From NCBI RefSeq assembly GCF_900104925.1, contig NZ_LT629735.1, positions 3,951,001-4,015,000 on the forward strand: a stretch of DNA of 64,000 bases. The letters run 5' to 3'. Source of the stretch: Opitutus sp. GAS368. GTDB lineage: Bacteria > Verrucomicrobiota > Verrucomicrobiia > Opitutales > Opitutaceae. The notes beneath the pieces are model-generated. The model was not told the DNA's origin. It ran no database searches and was given only the letters and a program-made list of their open reading frames with translations. Below, one piece after another: positions 1 to 9,893 of the stretch. Every line of letters begins with the position of its first letter. The stretch's first letter is position 1. The position numbers and the translations under genes are program-made.

Positions 1-44
1 CCGTTTGAGGGCGATTTGCACAGCGTAGTCGTCGGCGGTGGTCA
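1..44 (-). CDS. possible 5' end of an unidentified gene, cut by the left edge
   Basis: Reading leftwards from a GTG at 44 gives an open frame to the window edge (V-T-T-A-D-D-Y-A-V-Q-I-A-L-K-R). It begins 32 bases downstream of the rho stop and on the same strand, so it could be the next gene of that operon. Fifteen codons are too few to identify a family or to exclude chance. Confidence 0.3.
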
Positions 45-76
45 CAGGAAAGTGAGCCGGTCCCGCGTCCGCGGGC

Positions 77-1891
77 TCAGCGGTTGAGGCTCAGCAGGAA
101 CTCGGTGTTGGTCTTGGTCTTTTTGAGCCGCTGGATGAGCATGTCCATCGAGTCGGCCGCCGGCACGCCCTGCATGGCGCGGCGCAGCGAGTAGATTTTG
201 ATGAGCTCGTCGGGGTGGTAGATGAGCTCCTCCTTGCGGGTGCCGCTCTTGTCGATGTTGAGCGCGGGGAAGATGCGCTTGTTGACGAGGTCGCGGTCGA
301 GGTGGAGCTCCATGTTGCCGGTGCCCTTGAATTCCTCAAAAATGATCTCGTCCATGCGGCTGCCGGTGTCGACCAGCGCCGTGCCGATGATGGTCAGGCT
401 GCCGCCGCCCTCGATGTTGCGGGCCGAGCCGAAGAAGCGCTTGGGCTTCTGCAGCGCGTTGGCCTCGAGGCCGCCGGACATGATCTTGCCGCTGTTCGAG
501 GCCAGCGCGTTGTAGGCGCGGGCCAGGCGGGTGATGGAATCGAGCAGGATGACGACGTGCTCGCCCTGCTCGACGAGCCGGCGGGCTTTCTCGATCACCA
601 TCTCGGCGCAGTGCACGTGGCTCTCCGGCGCCTCGTCGAAGGTCGAGCTGACGACCTCGCCCTTGCAATGGCGTTTGAAGTCGGTGACCTCCTCGGGGCG
701 CTCGTCCACGAGCAGGATGATGAGTTTCGCGTCGGGCGAGTTCTCGGCGATGGAGTTCGCCATGTTCTGCATGAGGATCGTCTTGCCGGTGCGCGGCGGG
801 GCGACAATCAGGCCGCGCTGGCCGAAGCCAATGGGCGTGATGATGTCGACCATGCGCATGGAGACGTCCTTTTTCTCCGGCACCTCGAGCAGGATGCGCT
901 TGAGCGGATAATACGGCACCAGTTCCTCGAACGGCGGGATCTTGGAGATCTCACCCGGCTTGCCGCCCATGACCTTGCGGACGGCCACCACGGCCGGGCA
1001 GCGGTCGTTGCCCTGCGGGGGCTGCAGCTGGACCTCGACCGCGTGGCCGCGCTTGAGCCCGAAGTGCTTGACGAAGATCTCCGGCAAGAAGGCGTCCTCC
1101 GGGTAGAGCCGGTAGTTCACGTCGTCGTGCACGACAAACCAGAGGCCGCGATCGGTCAGATCCAGGTAGCCGCGGTCGTAGAGCGGGATCTTCTGCTCGG
1201 CGATCGTGGCGAAAATCTGCGTGATGAGCTGGCGGCGGTTCGGCGCGCCCTCGAACTTCACCTCGAGTTTCTTGGCGAAGGCGGTGAGCTCGGCGAGGTT
1301 CAGCGCGAAGAGTTCGTTCAACCAGACCGGGTCGGTCTTGCTCCTGGCGATCTCGTCGGCGAGCTGCTCGAGGGCCTCGAGGCTCTGGAAGCGCGCGGGA
1401 TCAGGGAGGTCGCCGTAGTGGACGACTTCCTTCGGTGGCGCGGGTTGCGGCGGATGCTTCGGGCCTTGGAAATTCTGGTTGCCGCCACCCCACTTTCCGC
1501 CTCCACCGCCGCGAAACTTATTACCGCGGTGACGCCGGCCCCATTTTCCGCCGCCCCCACCTTGCTGGTGCTGGCCGCCATTGCCACCTTCCTGCTGCTG
1601 ACCGCCGCCGTCGTGCTGGGCTTGCGGTTGACCCTGGTCGCCGCCGTAGTCACCATGATCGGCGGGCGCTGATTCGGCCTGGGGCGGCGCTTCGCGCACG
1701 GGTTCCGGCGCCGGAGCGCGGACCGGCTCGGGTGCGGGAGCCGACGGGGCCTCGTGAAAGTCGATCTCTTTGGTGACCACCTTGGGGGTTTTCTTGCCGC
1801 CCCGGATCAGGCGGGAGCGCGCGGGCTTCTTGGTGGTGGCCGAATCACTGGCGGCGCTGGAATCTTCGTCGGATTTAGGGGGGACTGACAT
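77..1891 (-). CDS. rho: transcription termination factor Rho with a long low-complexity insert
   Basis: Rho is the hexameric RNA-dependent ATPase helicase that ends transcription of untranslated RNA. The 604-residue protein has a disordered N-terminus (about 1-155: basic, then Pro/Glu, then Gly/Gln/His-rich with RG and KWG pieces). This is followed by a Rho_N helical region (about 165-230), an RNA-binding cold-shock-like domain (about 235-310) and the ATPase core. P-loop APPRTGKT is at 364-371, Walker [11 protein letters not shown] near 392-401 and the R/Q-loop segment [11 protein letters not shown] at 451-461. E. coli Rho is about 419 residues, so the extra length is the insert. The start overlaps the end of coaE by 17 bases, which implies an operon. 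Identification is certain; the role of the insert is not. Confidence 0.97.
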   Translation of the reverse strand: MSVPPKSDEDSSAASDSATTKKPARSRLIRGGKKTPKVVTKEIDFHEAPSAPAPEPVRAPAPEPVREAPPQAESAPADHGDYGGDQGQPQAQHDGGGQQQEGGNGGQHQQGGGGGKWGRRHRGNKFRGGGGGKWGGGNQNFQGPKHPPQPAPPKEVVHYGDLPDPARFQSLEALEQLADEIARSKTDPVWLNELFALNLAELTAFAKKLEVKFEGAPNRRQLITQIFATIAEQKIPLYDRGYLDLTDRGLWFVVHDDVNYRLYPEDAFLPEIFVKHFGLKRGHAVEVQLQPPQGNDRCPAVVAVRKVMGGKPGEISKIPPFEELVPYYPLKRILLEVPEKKDVSMRMVDIITPIGFGQRGLIVAPPRTGKTILMQNMANSIAENSPDAKLIILLVDERPEEVTDFKRHCKGEVVSSTFDEAPESHVHCAEMVIEKARRLVEQGEHVVILLDSITRLARAYNALASNSGKIMSGGLEANALQKPKRFFGSARNIEGGGSLTIIGTALVDTGSRMDEIIFEEFKGTGNMELHLDRDLVNKRIFPALNIDKSGTRKEELIYHPDELIKIYSLRRAMQGVPAADSMDMLIQRLKKTKTNTEFLLSLNR

Positions 1892-2516
1892 GAATGCGGC
1901 CTGCGGGCCGGTCGGGTTGGGAGTTCAAGAGGCGGTCTGCCAGCGCGTCGACCTGTTCACGGAGAAATTCGGGGGTACCGTCATTCAGGAGAACGTGGTC
2001 TGCCAACTCGCACTTGCGGGCCAGTGGCAGTTGCTGGGAGATACGCTCGCGGGCTTGGTCCCGGGGGATGCCTCGCTGTTCCAGCCGCCTCAATTGCGAT
2101 TCGGAGTCTGTGGTGACGCAGACGGTGAAATCAAACCAATTTTCCAAACCCTTCTCAAACAACAGCGGAACCTCGACAATGAAGGCCGTGCCCGGGCTCG
2201 CGGCGACCATCCCGCGCCAGCGTTCCAGCAGGCGCGGATGCAACAGTTCCTCCAGCCAGGCGAGGGCCGCCGGGTCCTTGAAAACCTTCCCGGCCACCCG
2301 GTCGCGGCGCACGCTGCCGTCGGCGGCCAGCATCGAGGGCCCCAGCCGGTCCCGGATGGCGGCGGCCACCTCGGGGCTGGGCAGCAATTCGTCCCGGACG
2401 ACCTGGTCGGCGTCCAGCCGGCGGAAACCCCGCTCGGCGAACCGGGCCGCCGCGGTCGACTTGCCACATCCCATGCCGCCGGTCAGGCCGACCATCAAGT
2501 TGGTGCTGTTAACCAT
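1875..2516 (-). CDS. coaE: dephospho-CoA kinase
   Basis: Catalyses the last step of CoA synthesis, ATP-dependent 3'-phosphorylation of dephospho-CoA. The 213-residue protein opens with the P-loop [13 protein letters not shown] (about 10-22), then [11 protein letters not shown], the lid and base-binding region HPRLLERW, and [10 protein letters not shown], all typical of CoaE. I chose the ATG at 2516; the internal ATG at 2495 (MVGLTGG) is equally possible. The open frame extends far upstream without family support, so the longer reading is not used. It overlaps the rho start by 17 bases and diverges from the HD-domain gene. Confidence 0.93.
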   Translation of the reverse strand: MVNSTNLMVGLTGGMGCGKSTAAARFAERGFRRLDADQVVRDELLPSPEVAAAIRDRLGPSMLAADGSVRRDRVAGKVFKDPAALAWLEELLHPRLLERWRGMVAASPGTAFIVEVPLLFEKGLENWFDFTVCVTTDSESQLRRLEQRGIPRDQARERISQQLPLARKCELADHVLLNDGTPEFLREQVDALADRLLNSQPDRPAGRIHVSPP

Positions 2517-2582
2517 TTCTCGAGAGCGGACTATATGGGCTTGCTGCGTATGGGGGGCAACCCCTATCTCCTGTGCTGTCGC

Positions 2583-3437
2583 ATGGTTCCTCCCCACGCA
2601 GTCGATACCAAGCACCCGGCCGCGGTGCTCAAGGCCGTGCAGGCGGCTTTTGCGGGCATCGGGGCCGAGGCCAGCTTTCCCCTGCTCGCGCGCTTGTTCG
2701 AGGATGTGACGGGGATGTTCGAGGGCCACTACGCCGGATACCGGGCCATCGACATGCAGTATCACAGCTTTGAGCACACCATGCAGGCCACCGTGTGCCT
2801 CATGCACCTGTTGCAAGGCCGCAGCCGGACCTTTGACAAGCCCGTGCTGCGCGCGCGCGACTGGGAGCTGGCCATCATGGCCGTGCTGCTCCACGACAGC
2901 GGCTACCTGAAGAAAAGCGATGATGTCGGGGGCACCGGCGCGAAATACACCTTTGTCCACGAGCGCCGCAGCTGCGACTTTTCCCGGGAATACCTGCCGC
3001 GCATGGGTGTGACCGCCTCGGAGATCGAGGACATCTGTGCCGCCATCATCTGCACCGGACCGCGCAGCAAGATCAGCCAGGTTTCCTTCCACCGCGACGA
3101 GGCCCGGCAGATGGCCTTCCTCCTGGTGACCGCCGACTACCTCGCCCAGATGAGCGCGGCGGACTACCTGGAAAAACTCCCGGCCCTGTACAAGGAGTTC
3201 GTGGAGGCCTTCGATTTCGAGCAGGTGCCGCCCGAGAAGCGGCCCTACCACAGCCTCCGGCAGCTGCTGGAGAAAAGCACCGATTTCTGGACCAAGTATG
3301 TGCGCCCTATGCTCGACTTCGAGGCGGGCGGCGTGCATCGCTATTTGACGACAGCGGGCCAACCCAATCCTTATCTGCAGGCCGTTGAGGCCAATCTGGC
3401 GGAATTACAACGCCGTCTGCAGGCAGGGACGGGCTAA
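2583..3437 (+). CDS. HD-domain phosphohydrolase-like protein
   Basis: A 284-residue protein with a metal-dependent HD fold. A first histidine motif YHSFEHT lies at 60-66, the HD pair in LLHDSGYLK at 104-105, further histidines and a late aspartate (TADYLAQM, about 184). The spacing recalls cyclic-nucleotide phosphodiesterases (YHNxxHA, then HDxxH), so hydrolysis of a cyclic nucleotide or other phosphoester is plausible but unproven. I chose ATG 2583; ATGs at 2535 and 2550 in the same frame would add 16 or 11 residues. It is divergent from coaE and 31 bases upstream of comM. Confidence 0.72.
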   Translation: MVPPHAVDTKHPAAVLKAVQAAFAGIGAEASFPLLARLFEDVTGMFEGHYAGYRAIDMQYHSFEHTMQATVCLMHLLQGRSRTFDKPVLRARDWELAIMAVLLHDSGYLKKSDDVGGTGAKYTFVHERRSCDFSREYLPRMGVTASEIEDICAAIICTGPRSKISQVSFHRDEARQMAFLLVTADYLAQMSAADYLEKLPALYKEFVEAFDFEQVPPEKRPYHSLRQLLEKSTDFWTKYVRPMLDFEAGGVHRYLTTAGQPNPYLQAVEANLAELQRRLQAGTG

Positions 3438-3468
3438 ATCCCACCCTTCGCTTCCCGCCACCTGTCTC

Positions 3469-5004
3469 ATGTTAGCCACTATCGGCTCAGCCGCGCTGCT
3501 GGGCATTGATGCCGTGCCCGTGTCGGTCGAGGTCAACACCGGCGAGACCGGCGTGCCCAACCTGATCCTCGTCGGCCTGCCCGACGCCGCGGTCAAGGAA
3601 TCCGAGGACCGGGTCTTTTCCGCGCTCAGCAACTCCGGCCTGCGCATGCCCCGCACGCGCACGACCATCAACCTCGCGCCGGGCGACCTGCGCAAGGAGG
3701 GCGCCATCTACGACCTGCCCATCGCACTCGGCATCCTCGTCGCCACCGGCCAGCTGGTGTGCGAACGGCTCGGCGACTATCTCATCGCCGGCGAACTCAG
3801 CCTGTCCGGCGCCACGCGCCCCATCAAGGGCGGCCTCGCGATGGCCGTGCTGGCGCGCGAGTCGCGGCGGCGGTCCGCCCTGCTGCCACCGGGGGCCGCG
3901 CAGGAGGCGGCGCTCGTCGAGGGCCTGCAGGTCTACGAGATCACTTCGCTCGACCAGGCGACACGTTTCCTCGCCGGCCAGCTCAAGCTCACCCCGCTCG
4001 CCGCCCCGCACGCGGCCACCGTTCCCGCCCGCGGCGATCACGAGCCGGATTTCGCCGACATCAAGGGCCAGCACGCGGTCCGCCGCGCCGTCGAGGTCGC
4101 CGTCGCCGGCGGCCACAACCTCATCATGATCGGGCCGCCCGGTTCCGGAAAATCCATGATCGCCAAGCGCATTCCCGGCATCATGCCACAACCGACGCTC
4201 GACGAATACCTCGACATCCTGCGCATCCACTCCGCCGCCGGCCAGACCATGCAGGACGGCCTGCATTTCCTGCAACGCCCGGCCCGCGCGCCGCATCACA
4301 CCATTTCCGACGTCGGCCTGCTCGGCGGCGGCGCGATTCCCGGCCCGGGGGAAATCTCCCTCGCGCATCACGGCGTGCTTTTCCTGGACGAATTGCCGGA
4401 GTTCAAGCGCTCGGCCCTCGAGGTTCTGCGCCAACCGCTCGAGGACGGCCACGTGACCATCTCGCGCAGCGCCGGCAAGATCACCCTGCCCTGCCACTTC
4501 ATGCTCGTGGCCGCCATGAACCCCTGTCCCTGCGGCTACCTGGGGGACGCCAAGCACGAGTGCCGTTGCTCGCCGGCCCAGGTGCAGCGCTACCGGGCGC
4601 GCATCAGCGGTCCCCTGCTCGATCGCATCGACCTGCATGTCGAGGCTCCGGCCCTTTCGATCACCGAACTCCGCAGTGAGCGGGCCGGCGAGTCGTCGTC
4701 CTCGATCCGGGAGCGCGTCGAACAAGCACGGCAGGTGCAGTTGGTACGGTTCCGCGGCACGAAACTCACCGCCAATTCCCGCATGCCCGCTTCGCAGCTC
4801 AAAAAATTCTGCGCCCTCGACGCGGCGCTCGGCGACCTGCTCCAGCAGGCCATGGAGCAACTGGCGCTGTCCGCCCGTGCCTACGACCGCATCCTGAAGG
4901 TGGCGCGCACGATCGCGGACCTGGCCGGCGCGGAGCGCATCGGGCAGCCGCACCTGCTCGAGGCGATCCAATACCGAAGCCTCGATCGGAACGTTTTCTA
5001 TTGA
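3469..5004 (+). CDS. comM: YifB/ComM family Mg-chelatase-like AAA+ ATPase
   Basis: ComM-type hexameric helicases promote branch migration of incoming DNA in natural transformation. The 511-residue protein has the N-terminal ChlI/Lon-like domain (about 1-180, with [15 protein letters not shown]), the AAA+ P-loop GPPGSGKS at 222-229, Walker [10 protein letters not shown] near 304-312, a cysteine cluster ([10 protein letters not shown] ... CRC, about 351-367) and the C-terminal domain with the conserved DRIDLHVE and [18 protein letters not shown]. Length and motif order match the family. The open frame begins earlier, but ATG 3469 aligns with the usual N-terminus. A role in competence is family knowledge only. 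Confidence 0.93.
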   Translation: MLATIGSAALLGIDAVPVSVEVNTGETGVPNLILVGLPDAAVKESEDRVFSALSNSGLRMPRTRTTINLAPGDLRKEGAIYDLPIALGILVATGQLVCERLGDYLIAGELSLSGATRPIKGGLAMAVLARESRRRSALLPPGAAQEAALVEGLQVYEITSLDQATRFLAGQLKLTPLAAPHAATVPARGDHEPDFADIKGQHAVRRAVEVAVAGGHNLIMIGPPGSGKSMIAKRIPGIMPQPTLDEYLDILRIHSAAGQTMQDGLHFLQRPARAPHHTISDVGLLGGGAIPGPGEISLAHHGVLFLDELPEFKRSALEVLRQPLEDGHVTISRSAGKITLPCHFMLVAAMNPCPCGYLGDAKHECRCSPAQVQRYRARISGPLLDRIDLHVEAPALSITELRSERAGESSSSIRERVEQARQVQLVRFRGTKLTANSRMPASQLKKFCALDAALGDLLQQAMEQLALSARAYDRILKVARTIADLAGAERIGQPHLLEAIQYRSLDRNVFY

Positions 5005-5108
5005 AACCCCATGTTTTGAACCTGACCGCAGGACCATTGGGTTTCTGTCGCTTTGTCCAGATAGATTCCACCTTGACAGTCTAGGTGAACAAGGATTTCC
5101 CTGTTTCG

Positions 5109-5123
5109 CCTAGAAGGTCTAGG
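5109..5123. promoter_or_regulatory. candidate PadR operator
   Basis: A perfect inverted repeat CCTAGA-AGG-TCTAGG lies 11 bases before the padR start, with an extra half site CTAGG at 5081-5085. A TTGACA at 5073-5078 could be a -35 box, although no good -10 follows at the usual distance. PadR proteins commonly repress their own operon by binding such sites. The palindrome is seen; its function is inferred. Confidence 0.5.
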
Positions 5124-5134
5124 CGTCATATTTT

Positions 5135-5467
5135 ATGCCAAAGGAAAAACCGGACCTAGTGTACGGGACCCTGGATATGCTCGTGCTGCGAACGCTGCAG
5201 AATGGACCGCGACATGGGCTGGCCATCGCCGATCGCATCCAGCAGATGTCCACTGACGTGCTGAGGGTTGAACAGGGCTCGCTCTACCCTGCCCTCTATC
5301 GCCTGGAAGCGCAGGGTTGGTTGAAGGCCGAGGAAGGTCTCTCTGAGACCAACCGCAAGGCACGTTTCTACCGGCTGACGGCGGCGGGGCGGAGACAACT
5401 GGAAGCAGAGACGGAGCACTGGGCACGCGTGACCGCCGCGATCAATCTCGTCCTCGAAAAGGCCTGA
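5135..5467 (+). CDS. PadR family transcriptional regulator
   Basis: A 110-residue winged-helix regulator of the short PadR class. The N-terminal part [14 protein letters not shown], the recognition region ([19 protein letters not shown]) and the wing [16 protein letters not shown] are the standard PadR signature. It lies 39 bases upstream of the ADOP permease start. This pairing is common in acidobacterial and verrucomicrobial genomes, where the regulator probably controls the permease. The inverted repeat just upstream is a likely target. Confidence 0.92.
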   Translation: MPKEKPDLVYGTLDMLVLRTLQNGPRHGLAIADRIQQMSTDVLRVEQGSLYPALYRLEAQGWLKAEEGLSETNRKARFYRLTAAGRRQLEAETEHWARVTAAINLVLEKA

Positions 5468-5506
5468 TGCCTTTTGCTCGCGCCACCGCCGCCCCGCCTT
5501 TCCTCG

Positions 5507-8170
5507 ATGCAACTCTGGTTCAAACTCAGCTCGTGGTGGCGGCGAAGCCAACGGGAGAAAATTCTCAAAAATGAATTGCAAGACCATCTCGATGAACTGA
5601 CCGCGCGACACGTCGCGGCGGGCATGTCGCCGGACGACGCCCGGTACGCAGCGCTCCGTCAATTCGGCAACATCGCCGGCATACAGGAACAGGCGCGCGA
5701 AAGCTGGAGCTTGATCTGGCTAGAACATCTTTGGCGGGATCTCCGCTTCTCCGCGCGCTCGCTGCGGCGCTCGCCGGCGTTCAGCGGAGCCATCGTCGTC
5801 ACCTTGGGACTGTGCATCTGGGCGAACACGGCGGTTCTTTCCGCGCTTTACGGGCTGGTGTTGAAACCGCTGCCCTTTCCCGACGCGGGCCGCCTCGTCG
5901 ACGTCTATAACACCCGGCCCAAACAGGGCCAGCAACGCCAGCAGCTCGGATACGCCCAGTACCTCGATTATCGCGCCAACGCGGACCTGTTCGCCAGCTT
6001 TGGCCTGTGGACCGGCTGGATGTTCAACATCGAGGAAACAGCAGGCATGGAGCGCTACGTTGGAATGCGCGTCTCGGCGGACTACTTCCGCACCCTCGGT
6101 CTGCAGCCGCTGCTCGGACGTTTCTTCACTGAGGACGAATGCGTTCTGGGGCGGGACAACGTCATTGTCCTGACCGAGTCGTTTTGGGAGAAACAGTTCC
6201 GGCGCGACCCCGCCATTCTTGGCCGCGAAGTGAAACTGACGGGCCGCATGTTCACCGTGATCGGGGTCCTGCCGCGCCGGTTCGAGGAGCTCAGCATCGC
6301 GCCAGTCCTGATGAAGCCCTTCGAAATCGATCCCAAGCAGACGCTGCTACCGCAACAGCGTCTGCAGGGCGTGGGTGACGCGTATGCGCGTCTGAAACCC
6401 GGCGTGGCACCCGGAACGGCCCTAGCGCAGCTGCAGTTGCTGGAAGACCGCTATCGCGAGCAGGTGGCGGATCCCGGATTGCGTGAGTTTCTCGCCAGCG
6501 GCGGCCACCGCATGGCGCTGCGGCAATTGCGCGCAGAGCAAACCGAACCGATCCGCAATGGCCTGTTGCTTTTGCAAATCGGCGCGCTGCTTGTCCTGTT
6601 ACTGGGCTGCGTCAACGTTGCGAGCCTGATGCTTGCGCGCGCGATCGCGCGCCAGACAGAACTGGCAGTGCGGCAGGCCCTGGGCGGGAGCCGCGCGGCC
6701 CTGGCCCGGCAGTTATTCGCCGAGACCGTACTGCTCGCCAGCCTCGGCACCGTTCTGGGGCTCGGGCTGACGGGCCTCAGTCTGCGGCTGATCAACACCT
6801 ACACGGATAAGATCATCTACGGGATTCCGCCGGTGGGGCTCGATGCGAACCTGCTCGGCCTGACTCTGGTGGGATCCTTCGTGGTCGCGCTCCTGACGGG
6901 ACTGCTGCCGGTCATGCGCCTCTGGCGATCGCGGAACTTCCTCGCCTCGATCCAGAACGGGGCTCGCGGGTCGAGCAGCCGTGGCATGCGGACGATCAAT
7001 GGCGTTCTGGTCAGTGCTCAACTCGCCCTCGCGCTCGTCCTGCTTGTGGGTGCCGGCCTGCTGTTGCGAAGTTTCTCGAAAGTGATGCAGATCGATGCGG
7101 GTTTCGACGCGGCCCAAGTCATTCATGTCCGCGTCGCCTACAATTCCGGGTTTAACGACGTCGCCAAACTGCAGGATCTGCAGAACCGTATCCTGGAAAA
7201 GATGCGCGAAATTCCCGGCGTTGCATCCGTGGCCTACTCGAGTTCTCTGCCAGGTTTCGCGGAGAACCACCCCGTGCCCCTGCCGCTGCGCGGCATGACC
7301 CAGGCACAAGCCGCCAGCTTCCCGACTGCGATCGTTTTCCCGGTCTCTCCGGAATACCTGCCGACCATGGGCATCCGGTTGCTCGATGGGCGCCACTTCA
7401 CCACGGACGATCTGCGGCCGGGCGCGCGGACCGTGCTGATCGTCGATCGAAAGTTTGCTGAACGGTATTTCCCAGGCCAAAGCGCAGTCGGCCAGACGCT
7501 GGCCACCCCGCCTGCGACCAAACCCGAGAACGCCCCGCTGATCATCGGTGTCGCCGAGGTCGCCAAGGTCAGCGGCCTGGAAAAGCTCAACGTTGAACCC
7601 TATGTCTACACGGCCCTGCCGGTCTCCCGCACGGGCCTCTCCGTCGAGCTGCGGACGACACGTCCGTTTGCGGAGATACTGCCACAGATCCGGGCGCAGT
7701 TGCGCGCGGTCGACCCTGACTTGCCGATCTACCAGGCCCAGACGATGCAAATGCGACTCGACGATGCGGCCGCAAACCGCCGCGGGATCCTTTGCCTGCT
7801 GAGCGCTTTCGCGGGCATTTCTATGCTGCTCGCGGCGGTGGGCCTCTATGGCATGCTCGCCTACGACGTCACCCAGCGTACGAAGGAGATCGGTATCCGC
7901 GCAGCGATCGGCGCTACCCCGGGGGAAATCCTTCGCCTGATCCTTAAGCAAGGAGTGAACAAGGCCGCGACGGGGCTGTTGCTGGGTTTGGTTGGGGCAT
8001 GGCTTCTGAGCCGCTATATCGCCGCGTTGCTCTACAATGTAGAACCCAACGATCCGCTGATTTTCAGCAGCGTGGCGGCCACGCTCCTTGCCGTGGGTCT
8101 GCTGGCCAGCTGGCTGCCTGCCCGTCGCGCCGCCAAGGTCGATCCCCTCGTTGCGCTGCGCCACGATTAA
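5507..8170 (+). CDS. ABC transporter permease of the duplicated FtsX/MacB (ADOP) type
   Basis: An 887-residue inner-membrane protein. It has the ADOP N-terminal helical segment (ELQDHLDELTARHVAAGM ... YAALRQFGN), a first transmembrane helix and MacB periplasmic core domain, an FtsX module (about 345-450), then a second MacB core and second FtsX module ending in LPARRAAKVDPLVALRHD. Each FtsX module has three or four membrane spans. No ATPase is nearby, as is usual for these orphan permeases; they are presumed to extrude or handle lipids, peptides or drugs, with substrate unknown. An upstream TTG at 5474 is in frame; I chose ATG 5507 because MQLWFKLSSWWRR is the usual family start. Confidence 0.9.
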   Translation: MQLWFKLSSWWRRSQREKILKNELQDHLDELTARHVAAGMSPDDARYAALRQFGNIAGIQEQARESWSLIWLEHLWRDLRFSARSLRRSPAFSGAIVVTLGLCIWANTAVLSALYGLVLKPLPFPDAGRLVDVYNTRPKQGQQRQQLGYAQYLDYRANADLFASFGLWTGWMFNIEETAGMERYVGMRVSADYFRTLGLQPLLGRFFTEDECVLGRDNVIVLTESFWEKQFRRDPAILGREVKLTGRMFTVIGVLPRRFEELSIAPVLMKPFEIDPKQTLLPQQRLQGVGDAYARLKPGVAPGTALAQLQLLEDRYREQVADPGLREFLASGGHRMALRQLRAEQTEPIRNGLLLLQIGALLVLLLGCVNVASLMLARAIARQTELAVRQALGGSRAALARQLFAETVLLASLGTVLGLGLTGLSLRLINTYTDKIIYGIPPVGLDANLLGLTLVGSFVVALLTGLLPVMRLWRSRNFLASIQNGARGSSSRGMRTINGVLVSAQLALALVLLVGAGLLLRSFSKVMQIDAGFDAAQVIHVRVAYNSGFNDVAKLQDLQNRILEKMREIPGVASVAYSSSLPGFAENHPVPLPLRGMTQAQAASFPTAIVFPVSPEYLPTMGIRLLDGRHFTTDDLRPGARTVLIVDRKFAERYFPGQSAVGQTLATPPATKPENAPLIIGVAEVAKVSGLEKLNVEPYVYTALPVSRTGLSVELRTTRPFAEILPQIRAQLRAVDPDLPIYQAQTMQMRLDDAAANRRGILCLLSAFAGISMLLAAVGLYGMLAYDVTQRTKEIGIRAAIGATPGEILRLILKQGVNKAATGLLLGLVGAWLLSRYIAALLYNVEPNDPLIFSSVAATLLAVGLLASWLPARRAAKVDPLVALRHD

Positions 8171-8647
8171 ACAATCATCATGTCATGGCCAGGGTTCTCA
8201 CGGAGCGGGGCCTCAATGTATCCCGGCAGAAGCCGGTGGAACCTTCATCCGGTGGCGCTGACGAAACAGGCTCGCGCGCCGATACCTTCAGCCAGCCAGC
8301 AGCCGAGGACTGTGAAGGCACCAGCAAGGATAGCGCCAACAAAGCGCAAGGATAGCCCTAAGATGCAGTAAGTATCCACGAAGGATGCCTTAGGATGCAA
8401 GGGAGGGCTATATGGGACGAAGTAAGGAGGTAAGAGCCAGCAGAGGTGACCGCTAAATCCACGCTAATCTTCACTAACCTGAACCACGGCACCGATCCAT
8501 GGGCAACACCGCCGGTGATTGGATCCCCTCTGGAGGGGGTGGCGCGCAGCGCCAGGGTGTGTTTCTGACGTAACGAGTAGTGCTAATCCGGCTGGAAAAA
8601 AGCCTTGGCCTCACTTAGAAATCAGCCTCCGTAACAAAAATAACTCC
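8171..8647. other. 477-base gap without a convincing gene
   Basis: Short open frames here have no recognisable content. The middle (about 8325-8430) is a purine-rich, loosely repetitive stretch with recurring AAGGAT, GGATGC and TAAG words, and CCACGCTAATCTTCACTAAC at 8459-8478 resembles a decayed unit of the CTAAT repeat class described below. I see no RNA gene. Confidence 0.4.
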
Positions 8648-8941
8648 ATGAAAAAATACCTCATCCCCATGATCGCGGCCGGCGCGGCGCTGGCTTTCAC
8701 CATCACGCCCGCCCTTGCCCAGACCACCCCGCCAACGTCAACCGCACCGGCCCAATCGTTCACGGCGCCGCACCACGAACGCCATCCGGCCATCCGGGCG
8801 GCGATTCGCGCACTGGAAAAAGCCAAGGAGGAGCTGAAGGCGGCCGATCACGATTTCGGGGGCCACCGCGCGCAGGCCCTGGCTGACTGCGACAAGGCCA
8901 TGGCGCAACTGAAGCTTGCCTTGGAATACGACAAGAAGTGA
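8648..8941 (+). CDS. small secreted helical protein, function unknown
   Basis: A 97-residue protein with a clear signal peptide (MKKYLIPMIAAGAALAFTIT, cleavage near PALAQ). A Pro/Thr linker follows, then a charged helical region starting at HPAIRAAIRALEKAKEEL and ending ALADCDKAMAQLKLALEYD. Short periplasmic proteins of this form occur in several soil bacteria, but I know no function. A strong terminator follows at 9011-9035. The open frame extends upstream, but only this start gives a signal peptide. Confidence 0.7.
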   Translation: MKKYLIPMIAAGAALAFTITPALAQTTPPTSTAPAQSFTAPHHERHPAIRAAIRALEKAKEELKAADHDFGGHRAQALADCDKAMAQLKLALEYDKK

Positions 8942-9010
8942 CCGAAAACAGGCCGTTCCCTGAGCGGGAATGAACGAGAGGGTGCGAGGCAATCGCCTCC
9001 CTCAAAGCAT

Positions 9011-9043
9011 AAGGCCCAGCGTGCGGCTGGGCCTTAGTATTTT
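9011..9043. terminator. intrinsic terminator, probably bidirectional
   Basis: A perfect 10-bp stem (AAGGCCCAGC / GCTGGGCCTT) with a 5-base loop is followed by AGTATTTTCTG. It would end the secreted-protein transcript on the plus strand and could also stop the tRNA-Glu transcript coming from the other side. Confidence 0.75.
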
Positions 9044-9066
9044 CTGCCGGGTTTTCCGGCTTGAAC

Positions 9067-9141
9067 TGGTGCCCCCACCGGGAATCGAACCCGGGTTTGA
9101 AGAATGAGAATCTCCTGTCCTAGCCGCTAGACGATAGGGGC
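9067..9141 (-). tRNA. tRNA-Glu (anticodon CTC)
   Basis: The minus strand folds into a full cloverleaf. The acceptor stem GCCCCTA pairs with TGGGGGC, the D arm carries the typical Glu CGTCTAGCGGCTAGGAC, and the anticodon stem GGAGA/TCTTC has loop TTCTCAT (anticodon CTC). The T arm contains GGTTCGATTCC. The terminal CCA is encoded (9069-9067). Confidence 0.96.
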
Positions 9142-9240
9142 GGAAAATCGAAGGAACAAACAAGCACCCGGCGGCGGCCCGTCAAGTGCGCAAACTGGAA
9201 TGTCAGAAAGAACGATGCGGAACTCAGGAATGCAGGAAAG

Positions 9241-9268
9241 GGAACCGCGTCAAGACCGGGTCGGTTCC
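9241..9268 (-). terminator. possible weak terminator after ndk
   Basis: GGAACCG (9241-9247) and CGGTTCC (9262-9268) can form a 7-bp stem 18 bases past the ndk stop. On the minus strand it is followed only by CTTTCC, so the U-tract is poor. Confidence 0.3.
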
Positions 9269-9286
9269 TGTTTTCCAGCTTTCCCA

Positions 9287-9706
9287 TCAGACGTTGAACA
9301 GCTCCCCGGGCTCGAAGAAGCGCGCCAGCTCGGCCTTGGCGTTCTCGTCGCTGTCGGAGGCATGGACGACGTTCTTCATCATCTCGGTGCCGAAGTCGCC
9401 GCGGATCGTGCCTTTCGGCGCCTTGCGGGAATCCGTGGGCCCGAGCAGGTCGCGGACCTTCTGGACGATGCCGTCGCCTTCGAGGGCCATGGCGATGACC
9501 GGGCGCGAGCTCATGAAGGCCTCGATCTCCGGGTAAAAGGGCTTGTCGGCCACGTGCGCATAGTGCTCGCGCAGCTTGGCGGGCGTCAGGCGCATCATCT
9601 TGCAGCCCACGACGGTGAAACCGGCGCTCTCGAAGCGGTTCAGCACGTTGCCCACATGGCGCTGGGCCATGCAGTCCGGCTTAAAAATGACGAATGTTCT
9701 CTGCAT
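9287..9706 (-). CDS. ndk: nucleoside diphosphate kinase
   Basis: Transfers the gamma-phosphate from ATP to other nucleoside diphosphates through a phosphohistidine. The 139 residues match the family: N-terminal QRTFVIFKPDCMAQ, the GDGIVQKVRDLLGPTD segment, and active site NVVHASDS with His115 (most family members have NxxHGSDS, so Ala replaces Gly here). The gene is monocistronic between tRNA-Glu and glgA. Confidence 0.96.
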   Translation of the reverse strand: MQRTFVIFKPDCMAQRHVGNVLNRFESAGFTVVGCKMMRLTPAKLREHYAHVADKPFYPEIEAFMSSRPVIAMALEGDGIVQKVRDLLGPTDSRKAPKGTIRGDFGTEMMKNVVHASDSDENAKAELARFFEPGELFNV

Positions 9707-9893
9707 ATAAGCGGCCCACCATACTTTTCAGACTCCGTTTGAAAAGCCCCGATTTCGGATTTCTTCACGGCCGGGCAGGCTTGACTGTGCCATCTTCCAG
9801 CCAACGCCTCAATATCCGCTTCTGTATCTCCCGCAGATGGTTGCGAACCGGCTCGCCCGATGCCTGATCATCTCTCCGCCCGCCACCCGCGGC

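Noticed and set aside
215-1672. Long open frame opposite rho (485 codons)
   Set aside because: Antisense shadow of a G+C-rich gene; no domain is recognisable, and the opposite strand is a complete Rho.
8180-8371. 63-codon frame after the ADOP permease
   Set aside because: No ribosome site, no homologous features and biased composition; probably chance in a repeat-like stretch.
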